A stretch of 64,000 nt of DNA, from contig HF988640.1 of NCBI GenBank assembly GCA_000434675.1, positions 31,889 through 95,888 on the forward strand, given 5' to 3'. The notes beneath the pieces are model-generated. The model searched no databases, was not told the DNA's origin, and saw only the letters and a program-made list of their open reading frames with translations. The translations under genes and the position numbers were made by a program. This document shows, in pieces, positions 33,406 through 42,507 of this stretch (its first letter is position 1; every line of letters starts with the position of its first letter). The DNA is from Faecalibacterium sp. CAG:1138 (lineage in GTDB: Bacteria; Bacillota; Clostridia; Christensenellales; CAG-917).

Positions 33406-33462
33406 ATGACCGAATCAATCCTCAACGGTTCGGTCCCGAAAGGACCCCTCTGCGACCTTTAA
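33406..33462 (+). other. 18-codon frame within a structured segment behind the riboswitch
   Basis: ATG to TAA frame encoding MTESILNGSVPKGPLCDL, without a visible SD. The same stretch can fold in two mutually exclusive ways: GACCGAA (33408-33414) with TTCGGTC (33429-33435), or GGTCC (33432-33436) with GGACC (33442-33446) around CGAAA. It may be a peptide, a regulatory RNA, or both. Confidence 0.3.
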
Positions 33463-33473
33463 CAAGGCCGTAA

Positions 33474-33507
33474 AAAGCGACAGCATTTGCTGTCGCTTTC
33501 CTTTTTT
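33474..33507. terminator. strong terminator closing the orphan riboswitch transcript
   Basis: An 11-bp stem AAAGCGACAGC / GCTGTCGCTTT, loop ATTT, then CCTTTTTT. It also has a T5 on the minus strand and can serve pepT. Confidence 0.88.
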
Positions 33508-33535
33508 CAATATCGGGAGTTTCCCCAAAGGGGAA

Positions 33536-34750
33536 CTATCTGTAAATTTCCACAAGATTCAGAATGACCTCGACCATTTTTTCCATAGACTGAACGGGGA
33601 TATATTCGAATCTCCCGTGGAAGTTGTGTCCGCCGGTGGAAAGGTTAGGGCAAGGAAGCCCTCTGTGGCTAAGCGTCGCGCCGTCTGTGCCACCTCTGAT
33701 AGGCACGACGATAGGGTTCACGCCGGCTTTTTCCATGGCCAGTTTGGCGTTATCTATGAGGTGGAAATTGTTTTTGATGATTTCAGACATATTGTAGTAG
33801 CTGTCCGTTACGTCGGCCACGCAGGTGCCTGCGCCGTATTTTTCGTTCAGTTTTTGGGAAAGGGAAACGAAGGTGCTCTTTTTGGCCTCGAATTTTGCCA
33901 TGTCGTGATCGCGGATTATGTATTTTGCCACCAGATTTTCGACGCTTCCCGAAACCGACGACGCCATATAAAATCCTTCGTAACCGGAGGTGTAAAACGG
34001 AGTTTCTTTTTCGGGCAAAGAGTTTTGGAATTCCGCAAAAATTTCGATGGCGTTTTTCAGTTTGTTTTTGCCTTCGCCGGGGTGAATGGAGGTGCCGTTT
34101 ACGGTGAGAGTGGCGGCCGCGGCGTTGAAGTTTTCGTATTCGATTTCGCCGAGCTTGCCGCCGTCGACGGTGTAGCCGAAGTCTGCGCCGAAAGATGCGA
34201 CGTCAAAGTATTTTACGCCTGCGCCCACTTCTTCGTCGGGGGTGAAGGCCACCTTGATTTCGCCGTGCTTAACGTTTGGATGAGAAACCAGATATTCGAG
34301 CGCAGTCATGATTTCGGCAACGCCCGCTTTGTCGTCCGCGCCGAGAAGAGTGGTGCCGTCGGTGAATATGATTTGCTGTCCGACGTAGGCGGAAATTTCG
34401 GGATATTCGGCGGCGGAGAAGACCACGTTTTTCTCCTCGTTCAGCACGACGTCGCCGCCTTCATAGCGGATAATCTGCGGTTTCACGTTTGCGCCCGAAA
34501 CTGCGGGACTTGTGTCAACGTGGGAGATAAAGCATATCTTTTTGCCGCTTAAAGTGCCGTTTGCGGCAAGAGTGGCGGTAACGTAGCCGTGTTCGTCCAT
34601 TTTGGCGTCAAGGCCCAAGGCGGCAAGTTCGTTCTTAAGTTCCGCCAGCAGCACCAGCTGTTTTTCGGTGGAAGGATAAGAAGCGGAGTCCTCGTCGGAA
34701 GTGGTGTCGTAGGATACGTATTTCAAAAATTTTTCGATAACCGATTTCAT
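33536..34750 (-). CDS. pepT: peptidase T (tripeptide aminopeptidase)
   Basis: A 404-residue M20B metallopeptidase that removes the N-terminal residue of tripeptides in the cytoplasm. Zinc-site motifs: FISHVDTSPAVSG, LGADDKAGVAEIM and TPDEEVGAGVKYFDV, then the late SHRGLPCPNLSTGGHNFHG. The ATG at 34750 is chosen because GAGGT precedes it and the product then starts like other PepT (KFLKYVSYDTTSDE). Length is normal. Monocistronic. Confidence 0.95.
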   Translation of the reverse strand: MKSVIEKFLKYVSYDTTSDEDSASYPSTEKQLVLLAELKNELAALGLDAKMDEHGYVTATLAANGTLSGKKICFISHVDTSPAVSGANVKPQIIRYEGGDVVLNEEKNVVFSAAEYPEISAYVGQQIIFTDGTTLLGADDKAGVAEIMTALEYLVSHPNVKHGEIKVAFTPDEEVGAGVKYFDVASFGADFGYTVDGGKLGEIEYENFNAAAATLTVNGTSIHPGEGKNKLKNAIEIFAEFQNSLPEKETPFYTSGYEGFYMASSVSGSVENLVAKYIIRDHDMAKFEAKKSTFVSLSQKLNEKYGAGTCVADVTDSYYNMSEIIKNNFHLIDNAKLAMEKAGVNPIVVPIRGGTDGATLSHRGLPCPNLSTGGHNFHGRFEYIPVQSMEKMVEVILNLVEIYR

Positions 34751-34854
34751 AAAGTACCTCATTTTTCTTTTTGCATTTATTATATACCGCCGGGCAGAAG
34801 ATTTCAAGAGTTTTGGAAATATTGCCCGATTGCCGCTAAATTTTTTTCTAACCG

Positions 34855-34884
34855 TTGACAAACGCCGCCCGAATGTACTAAAAT
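34855..34884 (+). promoter_or_regulatory. sigma-A promoter of the alcohol dehydrogenase
   Basis: TTGACA, 18-bp spacer, TAAAAT. Confidence 0.65.
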
Positions 34885-34922
34885 ATTATACATAATCTAC
34901 ATTAGCTCCCAAGGAGGGTATT

Positions 34923-36134
34923 ATGAACGCACTTCAAAAATGTTGGTACCGCACTTTCCAAGTTTGCTTTAAGGCCGTTTCGGGCTTGCTTCCGTGGAGA
35001 AAACCTGAAATTTTAGAGGGTGAAGGAAGCATCTTCAAAGTCGGCGAAATCATCAAGCAAAAGGGCCTCAAAAAGGCTATGATCGTCACCGGTCCGAACA
35101 TCAGCAAAACTAACATGCTCGACAACCTCTACAAAGGTCTTTCCGACAACGGCATCGAATACGTCGTATTCAACAAAACCGTGCAGAATCCGACCATCGA
35201 CGTCGTCGAAAACGCTTTGGCCGAATACAAAGCAAACGGTTGCCAGTGCATCGTGGCTTTGGGCGGCGGCTCTTCCATGGACAGCGCAAAAGCAATGGGC
35301 GCGCGCCTTGCAAGGCCTAAAAAACCTGTTCCGAAGCTTAAGGGCGTTTTGAAGGTTATGCATCGTCTGCCGTTATTTTTCGCCATTCCGACAACTGCCG
35401 GAAGCGGAAGCGAAGCTACGATCGCCGCGGTCATTTCCGATCCGAAAACTCACGAAAAATACGCTATCAACGACCTCAACCTCATTCCTGACTATGCGGT
35501 TCTGGAGCCTACTTTGACGGTAAGCCTTCGTCCTTTCACCACCGCCACCACCGGTATGGACGCCTTGACTCACGCGGTTGAAGCTTTGGTCGGCAACAGC
35601 AACACCAAAGGCACTCACGCAGACGGCCTCAAAGCCTGCAAGCTTATTTTCGAAAACCTCGAAACCGCTTACAAAGACGGCGCCGACCTCACCGCCAGAA
35701 ACAATATGCTCGTCGGCAGCTTTTACGCAGGCTGCGCTTTCACGCGGGCTTACGTCGGCTACGTTCACGCTTTGGCTCACCAGCTCGGCGGTATGTATAA
35801 CGTTCCGCACGGTCTTGCAAACGCCGTTATTCTGCCGTTCGTTCTGGAATACTACGGCTCTGCCATCTACAAGAAAATGGCCGAAATCGCAGACTACTGC
35901 GGCATAGAAGCCGGCCCTACCGACAAAGAAAAATGCGAAGCCGTTATCGCCAAAATCAAACAAATGAACGCGGATATGGACATTCCTACCGTTATTCCCG
36001 AAATCAAGGAAGCCGACATTCCTACCATGGCAAAACGCGCTTATGCCGAAGCAAATCCGCTTTATCCTGTTCCGAAACTTATGGGGCTTGAGGAACTCGA
36101 GGCTATGTATCGCACCCTGATGCCGAAAGAATAA
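34923..36134 (+). CDS. iron-containing alcohol dehydrogenase
   Basis: A 403-residue group III (Fe-dependent) alcohol dehydrogenase. Motifs: the NAD(P) loop ALGGGSSMDSAKAMG, the metal-binding TTGMDALTHAVEALVG, and AYVGYVHALAHQLGGMYNVPHG with three histidines. It interconverts an alcohol or diol and its aldehyde, typically to dispose of reducing power in fermentation. A strong AAGGAGGG precedes the ATG. Codon use is the strongly biased kind of a highly expressed gene. It overlaps the next gene by one base (TAATG). Confidence 0.94.
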   Translation: MNALQKCWYRTFQVCFKAVSGLLPWRKPEILEGEGSIFKVGEIIKQKGLKKAMIVTGPNISKTNMLDNLYKGLSDNGIEYVVFNKTVQNPTIDVVENALAEYKANGCQCIVALGGGSSMDSAKAMGARLARPKKPVPKLKGVLKVMHRLPLFFAIPTTAGSGSEATIAAVISDPKTHEKYAINDLNLIPDYAVLEPTLTVSLRPFTTATTGMDALTHAVEALVGNSNTKGTHADGLKACKLIFENLETAYKDGADLTARNNMLVGSFYAGCAFTRAYVGYVHALAHQLGGMYNVPHGLANAVILPFVLEYYGSAIYKKMAEIADYCGIEAGPTDKEKCEAVIAKIKQMNADMDIPTVIPEIKEADIPTMAKRAYAEANPLYPVPKLMGLEELEAMYRTLMPKE

Positions 36135-36670
36135 TGAAAATTTTGATTGCGTCCGACGTGCACGGTTCGTTGCCCGTCGCAAAACGAATAATCAATCGCG
36201 CGAAAGAGGAGAACGCCACCCGAATTATTCTGCTCGGCGACGTCTATTATCACGGGCCGAGAAATCCGCTTCCCGAAGGCTACGCGCCCCTTGAAGTCGC
36301 CGAAGTTTTGAACGAAACCGAAAATTTGGCCGTACTGAAAGGGAATTGCGACGCCGAAGTGGATCAGATGGTTTCGAAGTTCAGATTCGTGGACGGCATT
36401 TTGGAGGTGGACGACGGCGAAAAACGACTGCTGTTTACTCACGGCCACGTGTTCAGCCGCGAAAACCTGCCGGAAGGCGCGTTCGATCTTCTTTGCTACG
36501 GACATTTTCACACCGCTTTCATCGAAACCGACGAAACGGGCCATACATTTGCAAATCCCGGTTCGCCGAGCTTGCCGAAGGACGGCTTTTCGGGTTACCT
36601 CGTTTACGAAAACGGCCGATTGACCTTAAAAACGCTGGACGGAGAAGAAGTCAAAACCGTTTTAATATAA
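36134..36670 (+). CDS. YfcE/MJ0936-type metallophosphodiesterase
   Basis: A 178-residue calcineurin-like phosphoesterase. Metal-binding motifs are complete: SDVHGS, LGDVYYHGP, GNCDAE, THGH, GHFHTAF. NPGSPSLPKDG follows as in YfcE. These enzymes cleave simple phosphodiesters in vitro; the natural substrate is not settled. Translation is probably coupled to the upstream alcohol dehydrogenase (1-nt overlap). Length normal. Confidence 0.92.
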   Translation: MKILIASDVHGSLPVAKRIINRAKEENATRIILLGDVYYHGPRNPLPEGYAPLEVAEVLNETENLAVLKGNCDAEVDQMVSKFRFVDGILEVDDGEKRLLFTHGHVFSRENLPEGAFDLLCYGHFHTAFIETDETGHTFANPGSPSLPKDGFSGYLVYENGRLTLKTLDGEEVKTVLI

Positions 36671-36679
36671 CAAACAGCG

Positions 36680-36711
36680 AAAAATTGCGTAGAAATACGC
36701 AATTTTTTTTG
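36680..36711 (+). terminator. terminator of the adh-yfcE operon
   Basis: Stem AAATTGCGT / ACGCAATTT with T-run. Confidence 0.85.
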
Positions 36712-36718
36712 TCTTTCG

Positions 36719-36747
36719 TTGACATATTTTCGGGGATGGTTTAAAAT
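36719..36747 (+). promoter_or_regulatory. sigma-A promoter of the ABC exporter operon
   Basis: TTGACA, 17-bp spacer, TAAAAT, 31 nt before the first ATG. Confidence 0.75.
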
Positions 36748-36777
36748 GTTCTTCACATACGTTTTGGGAGATATTAA

Positions 36778-38559
36778 ATGGTTTTCGGAAAGCACATAAA
36801 CAAATATTACGTTCGCTACGGAGGCATTCTTCTTTTGGGAGTGCTGGCTTTGCTGGTGGTGGATTATATGCAACTGGAAATTCCGAAGATGTACCGAATG
36901 GTCGTCAACGGCCTCAACGAAGGGTTTGTGGTGGTGGACGGCGTTACGCGCACTTTCGATATGGATTTTCTGCTCGACGAAATATGCAAACCTATGCTGA
37001 TCGTCATCGTTTCGCTTGTTTTGGGCAGGTTCTTGTGGCGTATATGCTTTTTCGGCACTGCCATAAAGGTCGAAAAAAACCTCAGAAGCGAAATGTTTTC
37101 GCATGCAAAGGATCTGTCGCTGGCGTTTTATCAGACCAACAAAGTCGGCCACCTTATGTCGCTTTTCACCAACGATCTGGAAACCGTGCAGGATTGCTTC
37201 GGTTCGGGTGTTCTGATGCTTTTCGACGCGCTGCTTTTGGGTGGCCTTGCCGTATATAACATGGCGGTTATGGACGTCAGGCTGACGCTGTTCTCGCTTA
37301 TTCCTATGGCGTTTATGCTGGCAATCGGCCTCGTCATGGGAAAATACATGATGAAAAAATGGGACGAAAGGCAGGAAGCGTTTTCCAGAATGAGCGACTT
37401 CGCGCAGGAAAACTTTTCGGGCATCGCCGTGATAAAAGCGTTTGTGAAGGAGTTTAAGGAGCTTCTGGCTTTCCGCAAACTCAACGTGGAGAACGAAAAA
37501 GCCAACGTCGAATTCACAAAGGCTTCCACGCTTCTGAACATTCTAGTTACGTTGTTTGTGGAATCGGTGGTTTGCGTCATTTTGGGCTACGGCGGCTACC
37601 TCGTTTATAAGGGCGTGTTCAACGCGGGCGAACTGATGGAATTTATCGGTTATTTCAACGCAATCGTTTGGCCCGTTATGGCAGTATCGCAACTTATAGA
37701 GATGAGTTCGAGGGGAAAAACCTCGCTTAAGCGCGTTTCGGACCTTTTGGACGCCAAGTCCGACGTTACCGACAGACCGGGTGTGAAAGACCTTAAAAAG
37801 GTGGACGGAAACATAGAATATCGTCATCTGTCTTTCAGTTATCCGGGCTCCGAGAGAGAGGTTCTTGAGGACGTAAGCTTCAAGGTTGCCGCCGGCGAAA
37901 ACGTGGGCATAGTCGGAAAAACCGGCGCCGGAAAAACCACCATTGTCGATTTGCTTTTGAGAACCTACAACGTTCCGGACGGGACGCTTTTCGTGGACGG
38001 AGAGGACGTCAACGAGGTTTCCATAAAATCTTTGCGCGACCATATCGCGTACGTTCCGCAGGATAATTTCCTCTTTTCCGACACCGTGAAAAACAACATC
38101 GCTTTCGGCGTGGACGAGGCGTCGGACGAAGCGGTGTCCGCGGCGGCGAAGCTTGCGGGCGTTTCCGGCGACATCGAGGAATTCAAGGACGGTTACGCCA
38201 CCGTTATGGGAGAAAGAGGCGTAACGGTTTCCGGCGGACAAAAGCAGAGGATATCCATTGCCAGAGCGCTTTTGAAAAACGCCGAAATTCTTATTCTGGA
38301 CGACAGCGTTTCCGCAGTCGACACGGCCACGGAAAAGGAAATTTTGCAAAACTTAAGAGAAACGCGCGCGGGGAAAACCACTTTTATCATTGCGCACCGC
38401 GTTTCCACTTTGGAGCATCTTGACAAGCTCGTTTACGTCGACGACGGACGCATCGTGGACGTCGGCACGCATAAAGAGCTTTACGATCGCTGCGCCGAGT
38501 ACCGCAACATGGTGGAGCTTCAGCGCCTCGAGGAAGAAAGAAAGGAGGAAGAAAGATGA
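36778..38559 (+). CDS. ABC exporter half-transporter, degenerate-site subunit
   Basis: A 593-residue fusion of a six-helix membrane domain (residues 1-310) and an ATPase domain. Walker A is GKTGAGKTTIVDLL and the signature VSGGQKQRISIARALL. Walker B reads LILDDSVSAVD, with Asp in place of the catalytic Glu, as in the YheI/LmrC partner of heterodimeric multidrug exporters. It overlaps the next half-transporter by 4 nt (ATGA), so the two form a heterodimer. Transport direction is outward; substrates (drugs, lipids or peptides) are unknown. Confidence 0.93.
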   Translation: MVFGKHINKYYVRYGGILLLGVLALLVVDYMQLEIPKMYRMVVNGLNEGFVVVDGVTRTFDMDFLLDEICKPMLIVIVSLVLGRFLWRICFFGTAIKVEKNLRSEMFSHAKDLSLAFYQTNKVGHLMSLFTNDLETVQDCFGSGVLMLFDALLLGGLAVYNMAVMDVRLTLFSLIPMAFMLAIGLVMGKYMMKKWDERQEAFSRMSDFAQENFSGIAVIKAFVKEFKELLAFRKLNVENEKANVEFTKASTLLNILVTLFVESVVCVILGYGGYLVYKGVFNAGELMEFIGYFNAIVWPVMAVSQLIEMSSRGKTSLKRVSDLLDAKSDVTDRPGVKDLKKVDGNIEYRHLSFSYPGSEREVLEDVSFKVAAGENVGIVGKTGAGKTTIVDLLLRTYNVPDGTLFVDGEDVNEVSIKSLRDHIAYVPQDNFLFSDTVKNNIAFGVDEASDEAVSAAAKLAGVSGDIEEFKDGYATVMGERGVTVSGGQKQRISIARALLKNAEILILDDSVSAVDTATEKEILQNLRETRAGKTTFIIAHRVSTLEHLDKLVYVDDGRIVDVGTHKELYDRCAEYRNMVELQRLEEERKEEER

Positions 38560-40445
38560 AAGAATATATGCCTCTTTTGATTCTCGGCGCGATAATAGGT
38601 TCGGTGTCCGCGGCGCTTATTTTGGCGTACGTCCTCGTTAAGGACAAAAAGGGAGCGATGGGCTTTGACAGAAAAATCAAGGATTCCGAGCTTATAAGGC
38701 GGCTTCTTGTGTACGCAAAACCTTACTGGAAAAACTTTTTGGCCGTCGGGCTGGTTATGATCGTCGGCATATCCTATTCTATCGTTTCGCCTATTCTGGT
38801 GGCGAAAATTCAGGAGATCGTGAAGGCGTCGTTTGAAATGACAACCCTTCTGACGTTGGTTGCCGTTTACGGCGGACTTCTGTTGGTCAGCCTTGCGGGA
38901 AGTTACGTTCAGGCCGTTTTGTTGCAGGTTACGGGGCAAAAAATCGTGTCGGCCCTGAGGGAAGACCTCTTTTGCCGCATCGAAAACCTTTCGCACGGAC
39001 AGCTTTCGGAAATCCCTGTCGGAAAACTCGTTACGAGGGTAACCAACGACACGGGCGCAATTTCCATGATGTTCACGGGACTTTTGGCGAACCTCGTGCA
39101 AAACATGTTCGTCATTCTGGGTGTTTGGATCGCAATGTTCGTGCTGAACGTTCCGCTGACGCTTTTGGTGCTTTGCTTTGCGCCGTTCATCGTTCTGTTC
39201 ACGGTGATATTCAGAAAATTCAGCCGCAAGGCCTACAGGCGCGTCAAGGAATCGACCACCGACATCAACACCTATCTTTCCGAGCACTTGTCGGGAATGA
39301 AGATTATTCAGATTTTCAATCGCGAAAGCAAAAAAACCAAACAGTTCGAGGAAAAGAACGATGCGCTTTACCGCGCGGGGCGCGAACAGATTCTGGTGTT
39401 CGGCGTGTTCAGACCGCTGGTTTATATGCTTTACGTTTCGTCGGTGCTTTGTTTGTTCTATTTTTCCTGCAAGTCGAATTTTGACGGCGCGGGATTTATG
39501 GGCACGGTGATAACCAGCGAGCTGGTGGTGGCGTTTTATATGTACACGTCCAAGTTCTTCAACCCTATTCAGAGTCTGGCCGAGCAGTTCCACAGGCTAC
39601 AATCGGCCTTTGCATCTGCCGAAAAGATATTCACCGTTTACGACATCGAGCCTTCCGTCAAGGACGAGCCCGACGCCGTGGAGCTTGAAACGGTTAGAGG
39701 CGAAATAGAGTTCAGAAACGTGTGGTTCTCCTACGTTCCGGACGAATGGGTGCTAAAAGACGTTTCGTTCAAAATCGAAGCGGGACAGACGGTGGCGTTC
39801 GTCGGCGCGACGGGCTCCGGGAAAACCACCATTCTGTCGCTTCTTGCAAGAAACTACGACATTCAAAAAGGCGAAATACTTCTCGACGGCGTCAACATAA
39901 AGACCATCAAATTGTCGTCGCTCAGAAAGCATTTCGGGCAGATGCTGCAGGACGTGTTCCTGTTTTCGGGCACCATAAGAAGCAACATAGTTTTAAGGGA
40001 CGAAGGTTTTTCGGACGAAGAAATCATGGAAACTTGCCGCTACGTCAACGCCGACAAATTTATCGACAAGCTTCCGGGCGGGCTGGACGAAGAAGTCAGG
40101 GAAAGGGGCAACAACTTTTCTGCCGGCCAACGCCAGCTGCTGAGCTTTGCGAGAACCATGATACATCGCCCCGAAGTTATGATTCTGGACGAGGCCACCG
40201 CAAACATAGACACCGAAACGGAAGTCCTCATTCAGGACAGCCTGGAAAAAATGATGTCGGTCGGAACAATGCTTATCGTTGCGCACAGGCTGTCGACCAT
40301 ACAGCACGCAGACAACATATTCGTGCTGTCGGGCGGTAAGATATTAGAGTCCGGCAACCACAACGAACTTCTGAAAAAACGTGGCAGGTACTACAATCTC
40401 TATATGCTGCAATATGACGAAGAAAAAATCAAAAATCAAGCTTAA
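38556..40445 (+). CDS. ABC exporter half-transporter, catalytic-site subunit
   Basis: A 629-residue partner of the upstream gene, with an extra N-terminal hydrophobic helix (LLILGAIIGSVSAALILAYV) before the six-helix domain. The ATPase has Walker A GATGSGKTTILSLL, the variant signature FSAGQRQLLSFART and a canonical Walker B ILDEATANID with catalytic Glu. This asymmetry, one Asp site and one Glu site, is the rule for YheH/YheI or LmrCD-type exporters. Confidence 0.93.
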   Translation: MKEYMPLLILGAIIGSVSAALILAYVLVKDKKGAMGFDRKIKDSELIRRLLVYAKPYWKNFLAVGLVMIVGISYSIVSPILVAKIQEIVKASFEMTTLLTLVAVYGGLLLVSLAGSYVQAVLLQVTGQKIVSALREDLFCRIENLSHGQLSEIPVGKLVTRVTNDTGAISMMFTGLLANLVQNMFVILGVWIAMFVLNVPLTLLVLCFAPFIVLFTVIFRKFSRKAYRRVKESTTDINTYLSEHLSGMKIIQIFNRESKKTKQFEEKNDALYRAGREQILVFGVFRPLVYMLYVSSVLCLFYFSCKSNFDGAGFMGTVITSELVVAFYMYTSKFFNPIQSLAEQFHRLQSAFASAEKIFTVYDIEPSVKDEPDAVELETVRGEIEFRNVWFSYVPDEWVLKDVSFKIEAGQTVAFVGATGSGKTTILSLLARNYDIQKGEILLDGVNIKTIKLSSLRKHFGQMLQDVFLFSGTIRSNIVLRDEGFSDEEIMETCRYVNADKFIDKLPGGLDEEVRERGNNFSAGQRQLLSFARTMIHRPEVMILDEATANIDTETEVLIQDSLEKMMSVGTMLIVAHRLSTIQHADNIFVLSGGKILESGNHNELLKKRGRYYNLYMLQYDEEKIKNQA

Positions 40446-40505
40446 CAACATCGTTTCGGTTGCATAATCGTTTGATTTTGCGGATAAAGGAGGAAAAAAT
40501 AAACA

Positions 40506-41420
40506 ATGGAAAACATCATTGACATTCGGCGCCTGTCAAAGTCGTTCGGCGAAGTCAGGGCTGTTGACGACTTGTCCTTCAAGGTGAAAAAGGGCGAACT
40601 GTTTGCTTTTTTGGGCGAAAATGGCGCAGGAAAATCGACCACCATTTCCATTATGTGCGGCACACTTAAAAAGGACGAAGGCACGGTGCTCGTTTGCGGC
40701 AAAAACGTTGATACCGACGAAAAAGAAATTTCCAAAGAGCTCGGCGTGGTGTTTCAAAACACCGTTTTGGACGGAGTTCTTTCCGTAAAAGACAACCTCG
40801 TGTCCCGAGCAAGCCTTTACGGCATTTGCGGAAAAGCGGCCGAAGACAAAATCGCCGAACTTTCCGTAGAATTTGCCTTTTCGGACCTTTTGAAAAGACC
40901 GTTCGGCAAGTTGTCGGGCGGGCAAAAAAGACGTATCGACGTTGCGCGCGCGCTTTTGAACGATCCGTCGGTTCTCGTTCTGGACGAGCCGACCACCGGC
41001 CTCGATCCGCAAACCAGAAAGCTTTTGTGGGAGCAAATCGAAACCCTCAGAAAAACCAAAAACATGACGGTGTTTCTCACCACACACTATATGGAGGAAG
41101 CCGCCGACGCGGACTACGTCGTCATACTGGAACACGGCCGAATTGCCGCCGAAGGCACGCCTTTGGACCTCAAAAATCGCTTTACCGGCGACTATATAAC
41201 CATATATAACGCGACGGAGGAAAGAGTGAAATCGCTCGGCAAGCCTTACAAAAAAATCCGCGACGCTTACCGCGTGGAGGTTAAAGACACCGTGGAAGCC
41301 AAGGAGCTTATCGTTTCCCGCCCCGAAATTTTTACGGATTTCGAAATAACCAAAGGAAAAATGGACGACGTGTTTTTGGCCGTAACGGGAAAAGAACTTC
41401 AAGGAGGCGACGCAAAATGA
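40506..41420 (+). CDS. ABC-2 type exporter ATP-binding protein
   Basis: A 304-residue ATPase: Walker A GENGAGKSTTISIM, signature LSGGQKRRIDVARALL, Walker B VLVLDEPTTGLD, and a C-terminal accessory domain (EERVKSLGKPYKKIRDAYR) as in NodI/DrrA-like proteins. It overlaps the permease gene by 4 nt. A SD (AAAGGAGG) lies before the ATG. Likely substrates are drugs, lipids or wall polymers; not specified by the sequence. Confidence 0.93.
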   Translation: MENIIDIRRLSKSFGEVRAVDDLSFKVKKGELFAFLGENGAGKSTTISIMCGTLKKDEGTVLVCGKNVDTDEKEISKELGVVFQNTVLDGVLSVKDNLVSRASLYGICGKAAEDKIAELSVEFAFSDLLKRPFGKLSGGQKRRIDVARALLNDPSVLVLDEPTTGLDPQTRKLLWEQIETLRKTKNMTVFLTTHYMEEAADADYVVILEHGRIAAEGTPLDLKNRFTGDYITIYNATEERVKSLGKPYKKIRDAYRVEVKDTVEAKELIVSRPEIFTDFEITKGKMDDVFLAVTGKELQGGDAK

Positions 41421-42313
41421 AAACTCTTTTGTGTTTGACGAAAAGAAATATAAAAATATTTTTTAAAGACAAAGGTCTGGTGATTTCGTCGCTCATCACT
41501 CCGATCATTCTTTTGGTGCTTTACGTTACGTTTCTGGCGAAGGTCTATCGAGACAGCTTCCGTTCGTCGCTTCCGGAAGGAATGGTCGTGTCCGACGCTC
41601 TCGTCAACGGCACTGTTGCGGCGCAGCTTTTTGCTTCGCTCATTGCCGTCAGCTGCGTTACCGTTGCGTTCTGCTGCAACCTCTTGATGGTTCAGGACAA
41701 GGCGAACGGCCCGAAGAAAGATTTTTTGGTTACGCCGGTTTCCCGCGCCACCGTGGCCGTATCTTACTACCTCGCGACCTTGGCGTCAACGCTTACAGTG
41801 GCGCTTCTCGCAACGGGCGCAAGCTTTATCTACATTGCCGTTCAGGGCTGGTTTATGAGCTTTGGCGACGTTATGCTGCTACTTTTAGACGTGGTGATTC
41901 TGACCATGTTCGGCACGGCGTTTTCGTCGGCGGTAAACGTGTTTTTGACGACGAACGGGCAGGCTTCTGCCGCGGGAACTTTGGTTTCGTCGGCATACGG
42001 CTTTGTCTGCGGCGCATATATGCCTATATCCAACTTCGGCGGCGGCTTGCAAAAAGCACTCAGCTTGCTTCCGGGGACCTACGGAACCGCACTCTTCAAA
42101 AATCACGCTCTTCGCGGCGTTGCAAAAGAAATGGCAAATCAGGGCTTTCCGCCGGAAGTGGTGGACGCCATAAAGAAAAGCCTGGATTGCAGCGTAAACT
42201 TTTTCGGTCACGATTCTTCCGTCGGCGCAATGTACGCAGTAATTTTGCTCTCTACGGTGGCGCTTATCGGCGTGTACGTTCTGGCAACGGTGAAACAAAC
42301 GAAAAACAGATAA
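41417..42313 (+). CDS. ABC-2 type exporter permease
   Basis: A 298-residue permease with six membrane helices in the ABC-2 arrangement: cytoplasmic KRNIKIFFKDKGLVISSLITP, a large first extracytoplasmic loop, and the re-entrant region near GAYMPISNFGGGLQKALSLLPGTY. It pairs with the ATPase immediately upstream. A terminator follows at 42362-42389. Confidence 0.92.
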   Translation: MKTLLCLTKRNIKIFFKDKGLVISSLITPIILLVLYVTFLAKVYRDSFRSSLPEGMVVSDALVNGTVAAQLFASLIAVSCVTVAFCCNLLMVQDKANGPKKDFLVTPVSRATVAVSYYLATLASTLTVALLATGASFIYIAVQGWFMSFGDVMLLLLDVVILTMFGTAFSSAVNVFLTTNGQASAAGTLVSSAYGFVCGAYMPISNFGGGLQKALSLLPGTYGTALFKNHALRGVAKEMANQGFPPEVVDAIKKSLDCSVNFFGHDSSVGAMYAVILLSTVALIGVYVLATVKQTKNR

Positions 42314-42361
42314 AATGTCATAAAAGTCAATGTTTATGTCAATATAACAATCAACGATGTC

Positions 42362-42389
42362 AAAAGCGCGGTGAAAATCGCGCTTTTTT
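42362..42389 (+). terminator. terminator of the ABC exporter genes
   Basis: Stem AAGCGCG / CGCGCTT with T6. Confidence 0.8.
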
Positions 42390-42428
42390 GATGTAATCAA
42401 AAGACTTCGGCAAATAGAATATGGGAAA

Positions 42429-42457
42429 TTGACAAAGCGGACGGATGGGTATATAAT
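42429..42457 (+). promoter_or_regulatory. consensus sigma-A promoter of the 5'-nucleotidase-like lipoprotein
   Basis: TTGACA, 17-bp spacer, TATAAT. Confidence 0.8.
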
Positions 42458-42507
42458 GTAAAATTGAAACGCGCCGAAAACCATTTATGGTTTTGGCAGG
42501 AGGATAT

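Noticed and set aside
33026..33418. 130-codon minus-strand frame over the riboswitch
   Set aside because: It overlaps the LRR gene end, a terminator, a promoter and the aptamer; no SD.
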